Assembly: GCA_028288765.1 (NCBI GenBank) | Contig: JAQGHQ010000559.1 | Span: 1-37,287 of the forward strand | Direction: 5' to 3' | Length of the DNA: 37,287 nt | From: Gemmataceae bacterium | GTDB taxonomy: Bacteria; Planctomycetota; Planctomycetia; Gemmatales; Gemmataceae | Part shown: positions 1 through 7,178 of the stretch, in pieces | How positions within the stretch are numbered: position 1 is the stretch's first letter | Layout: every line of letters begins with the position of its first letter | The notes under the pieces: generated by a model | The model's database searches: none | The model's input: the letters and a program-made list of their open reading frames with translations, nothing else | What the model was told of the DNA's origin: nothing | Position numbers and translations under genes: made by a program

Positions 1-579
1 CTCCCCCTCAACTGAGACGTGTTAAGATGGGCAGGCCTGGTAATGATTATCGCCGCCAAGGTTACGAAGAGGCAGAGCAGAACACCCCGCGATTCCCGGG
101 GATTTCAGCTGCCCGGGAATCGCTGCAGAGTTTGTCAGTCTTTGGCAGGCCCACCGCACTTTTCCTCCGAACGGCCGGCCCGAATTGTGAAGGAAATGTG
201 TAGATTGGGTTCGTTTGGTAAAAATCACTTTTCGGGAGAGTCTGGGCCGCCATGTTTGTGAACGGCCCGTGAAGATTGGGTTCGTTCGGCAGAAACGACT
301 CCCCCTTCTCGCTCTCGGACCGCCCCACCGGATCAGTCCGGCCAAAACCCAACCCTTTTCGGGCTGCTGGATCCGACCGCATGGCCGGCACCGCGTCTGA
401 TACAGGACCCCGGGAGGGTGGTCGGATTCGGTTGGGTCGGTGCCCAGCGGGTCACGCCCCCGCCGAAAAGGTGGCCCCCTCATCGGGTTCATGTATGAGG
501 TCCGATCTATACGCAGTGTACCTGAGGAGCGGGCCAGCCCGAAGAGGACTTCGTCTTCAGGGACACGGGCCTCCGAGGC
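1..579. repeat. Gene-free left edge with degenerate interspersed repeats
   Basis: I see no convincing gene here. Two related units, AGATTGGGTTCGTTTGGTA at 203-221 and AGATTGGGTTCGTTCGGCA at 273-291, lie about 70 bp apart, and a weaker third match in the same style lies near 330-360. Read on the minus strand they give the recurring peptide style TNPI / NEPN / KRTQ, which I know from many spurious planctomycete ORFs and take as a dispersed non-coding repeat. The long open frames here look like by-products of GC-rich repeat DNA. The inference is a decayed repeat cluster next to an insertion sequence. Confidence 0.5.
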
Positions 580-1853
580 CAGGGCCGGCGCACCAAAATC
601 TGGACGCAAGGTGTGATTTCCTGGTAACTTCGGGCGAGCCGGGCGTTCAAAGTGTCGGCATTCGACGCCCCGCGGGCCTCGGGGAGTTGGCGGCATGGCT
701 GCCGACGCGATCGCGTCGGTCCCTGGATTGACGACGTGTTCGGCGGGGCTGCGCGATCCCCGGGTGCGAGGGCGCTGCGCTCACGAGTTACTCGATATCC
801 GGGCCATCACGTGGCTCGCCGTCCGGGGCGGTGCCGATGACTGGCCGGAGGGCGAGGTATTCGGCCGGACGCGAGAGGAGTGGCTGCCGAGCTTTTTGCG
901 GCTACCCAACGGCAGTCCCTCACGCGACACGTTCCGGCGGGTCTTCGGGCTGTTGGATCGCGCGCAATCCCCGACGTGTCCGTTCCACTGGACCCAGGCA
1001 TTGCACGGGGCGACGGGCGGGAACGTCATCGCCCTCGATGGGAAGACGGCGCGGCGGTCGTTTCGCGAGAACAAGGGCCTGGGGGCGTTGCATCGGGTCA
1101 CCGGGTGGGCGACGGGAAGCGGTCTGACACTCGGCCAGGTCGCCCGCGCGGAGAAGTCCGACGAGATCACGGCCATCCCGGAACGGCTCCGGTTGCTCGC
1201 CGTCAAGGGCGGTACGGTGACGAGCGACGCGATGGGCGGCCAGAAGGAGATCGCGTCGCAAATCCGCGCGCAACGGGGGCCCTACGTGCTGGCGTCGAAG
1301 GGGAACCCGTCGGGTTTGGAGCGCGACATGTGGCAGCTCCTGGGGGACGAGTTGGAGGCGGATGTCCCCGCGCCGAAAGGTCGGCTCCATGAGGCGCACG
1401 AGAAGGGGCACGGTCGTGTGGAGGAGCGGACGTGCCGGGCGGTCGAGATCCCGGCCGATCATCCGCGGCGTTCGATCCGGAAGGACTCAGGCACGCTGGT
1501 GGTCCTGACCAGTTGCCGCATCGTTGGGGGTCGTGAAACGTGGGAGACGCGGTTGTACATCAGCCGCCACAAGCCGAAGGCGAAAGCGTCGGCGACCGCG
1601 ATCCGTCAGCACGGGAGCATCGAGCACGCGCAGCACGGGCGTTTGGACGTGACGTTCGGGGAGGATGTGCGGCGGCAACAGGATCGCACCGGGGCGGCCA
1701 ACCTGGGTGCGGTTCGTCGGCTGGCGTTGGGCTTGCTGCGCCAGGAGAAGGCGAACAAATGCGGCCGGAAGAACAAACGGCTGGCCCGCGCCTTAGATCC
1801 AAAATACCTGCTGACAGTACTGGCAAACGCCAAGGTTTGATGCGCCGGCCCTG
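580..1853 (+). mobile_element. ISAs1-family insertion sequence, complete
   Basis: The element is bounded by terminal inverted repeats. The left end reads CAGGGCCGGCGCACCAAA (580-597). The right end, 1836-1853, is its reverse complement with one mismatch in 18. Starting with CAGGG and lying immediately after the transposase stop codon is typical of ISAs1-family ends. The single transposase gene is full length. The bases flanking the element (CCTCCGAGGC on the left, TTCTGCCCCA on the right) do not match, so the 8-10 bp target duplication expected for this family is not visible. Either a flank was rearranged after insertion or the duplication has decayed. Confidence 0.85.
695..1840 (+). CDS. ISAs1 family DDE transposase
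   Basis: Transposase of 381 aa, the usual length for the ISAs1 family. The N-terminal part holds the DUF4338-like region typical of the family (LLDIRAITWLAVRGG...DDWPEGEVFG). The catalytic acidic residues are readable: the first Asp in VIALDGKTARRSF, the second in TSDAMGGQKEIA, and the Glu in HGSIEHAQHGRLDVTF, where family members usually have HWSIEN-HW; here the Trp is replaced by Gly, which is atypical. A GGGGAG sequence lies 8 bases before the ATG. The gene is intact, fills the element and stops inside the right inverted repeat. It should cut and join the ends at 580 and 1853. Whether it is still active is unknown, given the Trp change. Confidence 0.93.
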   Translation: MAADAIASVPGLTTCSAGLRDPRVRGRCAHELLDIRAITWLAVRGGADDWPEGEVFGRTREEWLPSFLRLPNGSPSRDTFRRVFGLLDRAQSPTCPFHWTQALHGATGGNVIALDGKTARRSFRENKGLGALHRVTGWATGSGLTLGQVARAEKSDEITAIPERLRLLAVKGGTVTSDAMGGQKEIASQIRAQRGPYVLASKGNPSGLERDMWQLLGDELEADVPAPKGRLHEAHEKGHGRVEERTCRAVEIPADHPRRSIRKDSGTLVVLTSCRIVGGRETWETRLYISRHKPKAKASATAIRQHGSIEHAQHGRLDVTFGEDVRRQQDRTGAANLGAVRRLALGLLRQEKANKCGRKNKRLARALDPKYLLTVLANAKV

Positions 1854-1873
1854 TTCTGCCCCACGCAAGTCCC

Positions 1874-2860
1874 TCAAAACTCGTAACAGGTGTAGGCGTT
1901 GCTCACCACGTAGTACCCGAGCCAGGCGACCTGGAGGGCCGCCCGCACCGGCCACGATGTCCGCCCCGCGGCGGCGCCGGCGGCGAGGCCGCACAGCACG
2001 AGCAGACCCGCATAGCAGAGCGGGTACTGCGGGGTCACCCCGTACAGGAGTACCCGCTGGCCGAGCAGGAACAGGTAGCCGCAGAACACCAGCCCCGGGA
2101 GCGTCATCTCGAAGTACAGCGGGACGACGACCCGGACCCTGGGGTCGCGGCGGACGAGGGAGCCGGCGCAGCTCATCAGGGCGACACTGGCCGGGACCGT
2201 CAGCGCGACGGACAGGAACATGCCGAGAAGGACCCCGCGGGGGATACCCATGGCCAGATCGAACTGGGCCTTCCCTGCCAGCACCTCCCGCCTGTCGGCG
2301 GGCGGGACGGCGGCGAGGTCCGGGTAGCGCTCGAGGATGCGGGCGTCACTGCCGGCCAGGAGGGACAGGTCGTCGCCGGCCGCGACGACCGCCTCGGAGT
2401 AGACCGACCACCAGCCGAACGCGACGGTGAAGAATGTGACCGCGGTGATCAGCCCGGCCGCGACGTCGGCCGACCGGTTCCGCGGCCGGACGAGCAGGGT
2501 GGTCGCGAGCAGGATGGTGGGAAGCAGCAGGTACATGGCCGCCTCCGCGGCGGCCAGCACCGCCTCCGGGACGGCCGCGACCGGGAGGAGCGGCGGGCGG
2601 ACGTTCGGCAACCGCTCGTAGGCCGCGGCCGCCCGGTACAGCTTCGTCCCGACCAGTTCCAGGGCGACGTACCCGCCCGCGACCGTCCACCCGGCGGACC
2701 CGAAGTTCTGGCCCGCCCACACCCGGAAGAGTCCGACCAGCGACGGCGGGCGGACGCTGACCAGCTCCCCGGCGGCGAAGCGTTCCAGATCGGCCGCCAG
2801 TTCGCGGGCGGTCGGGTACCGGTCGGCCGGGTTTTTCGCCAGGCACTTCAGGCAGATCCG
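1874..2860 (-). pseudogene. C-terminal remnant of membrane-anchored Ser/Thr protein kinase
   Basis: This is the 3' half of the kinase gene whose 5' half lies at 3445-4424. The reading frame opens with ICLKCLAKNPADRYPTAREL, the standard end of the C-lobe (subdomain XI) of planctomycete PknB-like kinases. It continues through a region with about five or six hydrophobic membrane segments and ends at a TGA at 1874-1876. There is no start codon for the domain: immediately upstream (2861 on) the frame meets a stop in AT-rich foreign DNA. An internal GTG could start translation at 2722, but that would give only the membrane part. The ISAs1 element begins 20 bp beyond the stop. I infer that a single kinase gene was split by an insertion. 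Confidence 0.75.
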
Positions 2861-2947
2861 TTATATTGCTTAACGATTTAGGGTTCCCGCACAGCCACTC
2901 ATCGCAAAGCGATAAATCGAATACCGCAAGAATCGGTTATTCCTACC

Positions 2948-3253
2948 TTAGGCTTCGGTGATGACATCTCTTGTTTCAATATTCGTTGTACTTATTATGC
3001 CGAAAAAAAACTTGCGCGTAACTACAAACTTATAATGATCTTGTCTGCCCTTTTCAGGTGGACGACGCATGCTTTTCATCGGCACGCGGATATCGTAATC
3101 AATACATATAGTACTGTATTTGGTTGTGCGTATGACAAGCTGTTCATTTTCATAGAGATCACACTCGTCGTAACTGATACTGGCCGTTGCACACAACAGT
3201 GTCACAACGATACTCGCCAACAGAAAACGTAATAAATTTGGTTGCATATCCAT
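2948..3253 (-). CDS. Small hypothetical protein with signal peptide, AT-rich
   Basis: A 101-aa ORF of strikingly low GC compared with every neighbour. The N-terminus MDMQPNLLRFLLASIVVTLL followed by CATASIS looks like a Sec signal peptide with cleavage near ATA-SIS. The mature part is about 75 aa, rich in Tyr, Ile, Thr and charged residues (YDECDLYENEQL), with a basic middle (MRRPPEKGRQ). I recognise no family. The start may be Met1 or Met3; no clear ribosome binding site is seen, so expression is unproven. It lies wholly inside the DNA that interrupts the kinase gene, suggesting horizontal acquisition. It could also be a chance ORF in AT-rich DNA, but the signal peptide argues for a real or recently real gene. 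Confidence 0.45.
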   Translation of the reverse strand: MDMQPNLLRFLLASIVVTLLCATASISYDECDLYENEQLVIRTTKYSTICIDYDIRVPMKSMRRPPEKGRQDHYKFVVTRKFFFGIISTTNIETRDVITEA

Positions 3254-3279
3254 AATGCATTCACACTATATGGCAAGAG

Positions 3280-3311
3280 GGAGCGAACGCTCCACCGCCT
3301 GAAAGCGGTGG
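3280..3311. repeat. Twin hairpins, possible IS200/IS605-type element end
   Basis: Two perfect hairpins overlap by two bases: GGAGCG-AA-CGCTCC (3280-3293) and CCACCGC-CTGAAA-GCGGTGG (3292-3311). On the minus strand the second is preceded by TATTCGAAG and reads CCACCGCTTTCAGGCGGTGG, very like the subterminal hairpin that closes many IS200/IS605 (TnpB-type) elements and forms the 3' part of their guide RNA. No TnpA or TnpB frame remains nearby, so at most this is a relic end. An ordinary terminator is less likely because no T-run follows on either strand. Confidence 0.4.
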
Positions 3312-3444
3312 CTTCGAATAGGTGACTGAAAGTCTTGTTCCGAACAAAGCTCGGCTGAAAAACCCCGGCACCAGCCCGGCTGAAGCTGCGACGGGTCGCC
3401 TTCTACTCCAAACTCTGCGTCCCCGACACGACCTTGGTGCTCAG

Positions 3445-4424
3445 GTCCAGGTCCCGGGGCACTTCCGGGACCGCCGTCCGGACCCGGGCCAGCAGCTCGC
3501 CCGTGTTTTCCGCCTCGAACGGGCGGGTGCCGGTCAGGCACTCGTACAGGATCACCCCGAGCGCCCAGACGTCCGCCTGGGGGCCGGCGAACTTGCTCCG
3601 CCCGCCCGCCTGTTCGGGCGCCATGTACGCCGGGGTGCCCATCACCACCTGGGTCTGGGTCAGGTCCGACTGCCCCTGCTTGGCCAGCCCGAAATCCGCC
3701 ACCTTCGGCCCGCCCTGGTCGTCGAACAGGATATTCCCCGGCTTCAGGTCCCGGTGGACGACCCCCTGGGAGTGGGCGGCGGAAACCCCCCGGGCGATCC
3801 GCTCGACGAGCTCCGCCGCGGACCGGGCGGGCAGCCGCCCCGCCCGGACGCGGTCGGCCAGGGTGCCCCGGGGCAGGTACTCCATGGCCAGGTACGGCCG
3901 GCCGGCGTGCTGGCCGAAGTCATACACCCGGACCACGTGGGGGTGATCGATCGCAGCCGCCGTCTCGGCCTCGGCCAGGAACCGGGCCAGGTCCAGGGCC
4001 GACGCCCGGCCCACCCCGAGAATCATCTTCAGCGCGACGGGGCGGTTCAACGCGGTCTGTCGGGCCAGGTACACCACCCCCATCCCGCCCCGGGCCAGTT
4101 CCCGCTCGATCGTGTACCCGGACGGTGGATCGAGCCCCCTTCGGGGGCGGCCGGGTCGGCAGGGCCCCACCCGGCCAGCTGGAGGAGACGGCCGGCGACC
4201 CCGTCCCCCAGTGAGCTGTCGCCCGGGTCCGCGAGGCGGGGGGAGATTGCCGTCTCCTGCCCTCCGGTCACGGCGGCAGCGACCGTGGGGTCCGGACGAG
4301 GGGCCGGCCCGGTACCGGGGTCATCGGCGGGGTGGTGCGAATGCGTCGGGTCGGACACGGGCACCCCCGGAGTCTCGGCAGCTCGACGGCGGACCCGCCG
4401 TCCGGGCTTCCCACCGGGCGGCAC
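3445..4424 (-). pseudogene. Ser/Thr protein kinase, catalytic domain (frameshifted and truncated)
   Basis: Eukaryotic-like kinase with all the active-site motifs: glycine loop ELARGGMGVVYLAR, VALK lysine, HRDLKPGNIL catalytic loop, DFGLAKQ and APEQAGG. It lacks the end of the C-lobe because the coding sequence breaks off after VPRDLD at 3445; a read-through tail runs on to a stop at 3403. The N-terminal linker (about 4424-4145, probable GTG start 4424, or the GTG before SDPTH) is in another frame. Adding one G to the run near 4138 gives a continuous PAAPEGGLDPPSGYTIEREL. The gene follows the ECF sigma gene (stop at 4432) by a few bases, the usual planctomycete sigma-kinase pairing. The remainder with membrane segments is at 1874-2860. 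As written the gene cannot make a full kinase. Confidence 0.75.
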
Positions 4425-4431
4425 CCCGGAG

Positions 4432-5046
4432 TCATTCCCCCGGGAATACCCCGCCGAGAGCCCGGTGGATGGCCAGGCAGGCGGCCCTCCACCGCCGGCG
4501 GACGGTTCGGACGTCGACCCCGAACAGCTCGGCGATCTGCTCGTGCGGCCAGCCGTGGTAGAAGATCAGACCGAACACCTCGCGCTCCTCGACCGGCAGG
4601 TTCTCGGCGGCTTCGTGGAGCGCCGTCCACTGGTCGAGGACGGCCGGGTCGGTGTCCCGGACCGCGACGTCCGGCACGGCGTGTTCCCCGTCCGGGGGAT
4701 GGTGGCTGGCGTGGTTGGCCCCGATGCCGTGGGGTCCCTGGAAATGACGGGCGAGGTCGATCAGTTCCCGCCGGATGACGGCGGTCGCGAGGGAGTAGAA
4801 GGCCCGTGTGTCGGCGACCGGGACTTGCTCGAGCGCCCGGAGCAGGCGGAGGGTGGCATTCTGAAGCACGTCCGCGGTGTCCGCCCACCGGCGGACCGTG
4901 GGGTATCCCCGGATCATCCGACGGGCGATCTGCTCCAGCCGGTCGCCGCAGCTGCGGAGGAGTTCGTCCCGGGCGGCCCGGTCCCCTTGACGGAGGCGGC
5001 TGAGCCAGTCCAACAGGTGAACGGTCTGGAACGGGGTTTCGGCCAC
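4432..5046 (-). CDS. ECF-type RNA polymerase sigma factor
   Basis: A 204-aa sigma factor starting at GTG 5046. Region 2 is seen in RRWADTADVLQNATLRLLRA followed by AFYSLATAVIRRELIDLAR, and region 4 in LPVEEREVFGLIFYHGWPHE and QIAELFGVDVRTVRRRWRAA, a helix-turn-helix for -35 recognition. Region 3 is absent, as expected for ECF factors. It directs RNA polymerase to a small regulon. In planctomycetes this subgroup is commonly encoded next to a Ser/Thr kinase, as here (kinase at 3445-4424), and no anti-sigma gene is visible. Because the partner kinase gene is broken, this sigma factor may be uncontrolled or unused. The call as a sigma factor is firm; the regulon is unknown. Confidence 0.9.
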   Translation of the reverse strand: MAETPFQTVHLLDWLSRLRQGDRAARDELLRSCGDRLEQIARRMIRGYPTVRRWADTADVLQNATLRLLRALEQVPVADTRAFYSLATAVIRRELIDLARHFQGPHGIGANHASHHPPDGEHAVPDVAVRDTDPAVLDQWTALHEAAENLPVEEREVFGLIFYHGWPHEQIAELFGVDVRTVRRRWRAACLAIHRALGGVFPGE

Positions 5047-5179
5047 GGCGGGCTCGGGGCTGGACCATTCGCGGCGTACACGGCCCCGGTAACATACCTG
5101 ACCCGACGGCCGGCGTAAACCCTCCGCCCGGTCCCCCCCCTGGGACCGCGGCCGTCCCGGCCGCTCTTCAGGAGTTTTG

Positions 5180-5235
5180 TAGGGTGGGCACCGCCCATCT
5201 CTTGCCTTCAGGCCTTGGTGGGCGGTGCCACCCTA
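5180..5235. repeat. Dispersed palindrome (TAGGGTGGGCACCGCCCA type)
   Basis: The left arm TAGGGTGGGCACCGCCCA (5180-5197) pairs with TGGGCGGTGCCACCCTA (5219-5235) with one bulged G, around a 21-base loop. I recognise this as a widespread REP/MITE-like palindrome of GC-rich bacteria. It forms the last codons and the stop of the TolC-like gene on the minus strand, and could also act as a hairpin at the end of that transcript. Confidence 0.7.
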
Positions 5236-6965
5236 CATGAGAACCGTCCGGAATCGGGAGGCGAACCCTGGGACCGCGGGGGTGGTGTCCCGAACTGCTG
5301 ACCCAGAACCGCCCCGAACCGGTACACCGCCCGCCAGTAGGCCGCCCGGGCGCTAATGTACGTCCGGTACGTGTCCCGGAAGTTCCGCTCGGCGTCCAGC
5401 ACGTCGGTCAGCGGCCGGCTGCCGGCCGCGTAGGCCGCGGTGATGCTATCGAGCACCTGCCGGGCGAGTTTGAGCTGTTCCCCGGCGACGGCCTCGGCGT
5501 TGGCCCGGGTGGTCCGCAGCTCCTGAGCAACGGTCTCGACCTCGGCCCGGAGGACGGCCAGGTCGGCGGCCAGGTCGTACCGGGCCTGGCTTTGGACCGA
5601 GGCGGCTTTCGCCCGGTTGCCCTGGTTCCGGTCGTAGAACGGGAGCCCGATGGTCAACGCGGCCGCCCAGGAACTCTGGTCCGGAAACCCGATCGCCTTG
5701 TGCTGGTACTGCCGGGTATACCCGAGGAGCGGGGTGACCGGCGGGAAGGCCGCCCGCCACTGGGCCTCGGTGTCCGCCCCGGCCTGAGCCACCCGCCGCC
5801 GCCGGGCCTCGATATCCGGGCGGTTCTTCACCGCCAGGGCGAACGCCTCGTCCGGCGGGGGGACGTCGCCGATCGGGGGGGCGTCCAGCCCCGGGGCCAC
5901 GTCGAACGCCGGGTCGGCGTCCGTCCGTCCGATCATCGCCCGGAGCCGGGCCTTCGCGTTGACCAGGACGGTTTGCGCGTCCCGGACCGTCCGCCGGGCG
6001 GTCAGCAGGTCGAGCCGGACCCGGTCCAGGTCGACCCGCGGCTTGGTCCCGGCGTCGACCGCCTTGATGGTGGCCGCCTCGACCCGCTGGAGGTTGATCA
6101 CGTCCTGCCGGGCGATGTCGAGCAGGGCCTCGGCCTCCGCCACGTCATAGTACCCGGTGGCGGCGTCCAACACCCGCCGGCGGACCAGGTCGGCGTAGTC
6201 CGACTCGGCCGCCCGGACGCCGAGAGCCTCGCGGGCCATGTTCGCGGCCCGCTTGCCGAACACGTACCAGTCGATCGGCTGGCTGACCTGCAAGTCGAAC
6301 TGCGGCGGCCCGCCCTGCTGGGTGACCGTGAACGGCTCGAGGAGGGGGAGCAGCTGGATGTCGGTGTACAGGGTCGGGTTGGGCGGGAGGGAGGCGGTCA
6401 GGGCGCTGGCGTGGGCCTGGTTGATCACCTCGAACCCGGACCGGAGCCGGGGGTCGGTGATCAGGACGGCGTTGATCACCTGGTCGAGGGTCAGCCGGGC
6501 GGCCGACGTCTCTCCCGCGGGCTGACCCGGCGTCCCCGACCCGGCTGTCGGTCCCGGGGGCAGCTGGCTCGGCGGTCGTGCGGCCGGCTCGGACGACAGC
6601 TGATTCGGCGCGGGGAGCGCCTGCCCCGCCGATGGGGCCGCCGGGCGGGGCTCCGGGGCGGGTGCCGGTTGGAACCCGATCGGCGCGACCCCGGGGCCCA
6701 TCTGCTGCCGACCGGTGGCTTCGCTCCGGCGTTGTTCGGCAGCGGAGGTGGGGTCGGCGGGCGGGGTCGTCGCGGTCGGGACCCACGGGACAGCCGGCGG
6801 AGGGCAGGCGAGGCCGCGAGCCGGGGTTGTGGCTTTGGTGACGCGGCCTGGTACGAGTGGGTCGTAAGGCATGTCGCTATGCGCGCACCCGGTCAGGCCG
6901 AGACAGGCGACCACGAGTGCCCGTACGAGCGGGGTGGTCGGTCTGCTCACCGGTCGCGACCCCAT
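5208..6965 (-). CDS. TolC family outer-membrane efflux lipoprotein
   Basis: A 585-aa protein starting at ATG 6965. The N-terminus has a lipoprotein signal (VRALVVACLGLTGC, lipobox LTGC), so it is probably acylated. A long Pro/Ala-rich linker of about 130 residues follows, then two outer-membrane-efflux repeats from LTLDQVINAVLITDPRLRSG onward, with the helical hairpins and the GLPFYDRNQGNRAKA motif typical of the family. Such proteins form the outer-membrane channel of RND or type I efflux pumps; no adaptor or pump gene is nearby, so its partner is unknown. An open frame continues upstream to 7571 but overlaps the opposite-strand ATPase gene and has no family match, so the lipobox start is preferred. 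The last 10 residues (CRVAPPTKA) come from the palindrome at 5180-5235. Confidence 0.88.
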   Translation of the reverse strand: MGSRPVSRPTTPLVRALVVACLGLTGCAHSDMPYDPLVPGRVTKATTPARGLACPPPAVPWVPTATTPPADPTSAAEQRRSEATGRQQMGPGVAPIGFQPAPAPEPRPAAPSAGQALPAPNQLSSEPAARPPSQLPPGPTAGSGTPGQPAGETSAARLTLDQVINAVLITDPRLRSGFEVINQAHASALTASLPPNPTLYTDIQLLPLLEPFTVTQQGGPPQFDLQVSQPIDWYVFGKRAANMAREALGVRAAESDYADLVRRRVLDAATGYYDVAEAEALLDIARQDVINLQRVEAATIKAVDAGTKPRVDLDRVRLDLLTARRTVRDAQTVLVNAKARLRAMIGRTDADPAFDVAPGLDAPPIGDVPPPDEAFALAVKNRPDIEARRRRVAQAGADTEAQWRAAFPPVTPLLGYTRQYQHKAIGFPDQSSWAAALTIGLPFYDRNQGNRAKAASVQSQARYDLAADLAVLRAEVETVAQELRTTRANAEAVAGEQLKLARQVLDSITAAYAAGSRPLTDVLDAERNFRDTYRTYISARAAYWRAVYRFGAVLGQQFGTPPPRSQGSPPDSGRFSCRVAPPTKA

Positions 6966-7112
6966 CCCGGCCCCCCGAATCGACGCCGGAAACGCCCGTG
7001 CGGCGACCGGGCGGATTGACAGACCCACGCAACGGATTATCGGCACAACCGGCATGACCAGATCAGTTTCCTGGACTGTCTCAGCAGCTGGGGATCGCGG
7101 GCTAGTGAAATA

Positions 7113-7142
7113 ATACGAAATTGTATAAATACAATTCCGTAT
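7113..7142. promoter_or_regulatory. 30-bp palindromic operator candidate
   Basis: Arms ATACGAAATTGTAT (7113-7126) and ATACAATTCCGTAT (7129-7142) are inverted repeats with 13 of 14 pairs and a 2-base spacer. The palindrome ends one base before the -35 box of the NTPase operon and lies in an AT-rich pocket between divergent genes. The shape suits a dimeric regulator; the sequence alone does not show which one. It also overlaps a possible minus-strand -10 (TATTAT, about 7109-7114), so it might control both directions. Confidence 0.6.
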
Positions 7143-7143
7143 A

Positions 7144-7172
7144 TTGACACCGAATTCTTTACCGCTTACAAT
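7144..7172 (+). promoter_or_regulatory. Consensus sigma-70 promoter, probably leaderless transcript
   Basis: TTGACA (7144-7149), a 17-base spacer and TACAAT (7167-7172) make a near-perfect housekeeping promoter. The ATG of the ATPase gene is at 7179, seven bases after the -10 box, which is just where transcription should begin. There is therefore no room for a ribosome binding site, and the mRNA should start at or within a base or two of the AUG. Confidence 0.75.
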
Positions 7173-7178
7173 GCGTGT

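Larger units (their letters stand above)
2861..3444. mobile_element. About 584-bp foreign insertion splitting the kinase gene
   Basis: The two kinase fragments join exactly if this segment is removed: the upstream piece ends ...VPRDLD and the downstream piece begins RICLKCLAKNP, together matching the usual VPRDLERICLKCL of the family. The left 400 bp are clearly AT-rich against a GC-rich host and hold a small secreted ORF (2948-3253). The right 180 bp are less biased and carry two adjacent hairpins (3280-3311) resembling an IS200/IS605-type end. No transposase is encoded. I call it an insertion from the split reading frame and the composition; its class is uncertain, and it could be a composite of two events. 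Confidence 0.55.

Noticed and set aside
22..696. Long minus-strand frame at the left edge
   Set aside because: Its peptide is made of TNPI/KRTQ-type repeat translation and runs into the transposase gene; no family features.
570..1863. Target site duplication of the ISAs1 element
   Set aside because: The 10 bases on each side differ and no shift of a few bases gives a convincing match.
3322..5118. 598-codon plus-strand frame opposite kinase and sigma genes
   Set aside because: Antisense shadow: kinase motifs and sigma regions on the minus strand explain the sequence, and the plus peptide is of low complexity.
5592..7019. 475-codon plus-strand frame opposite the TolC gene
   Set aside because: Antisense shadow in high-GC DNA; the minus strand has lipobox and efflux repeats.
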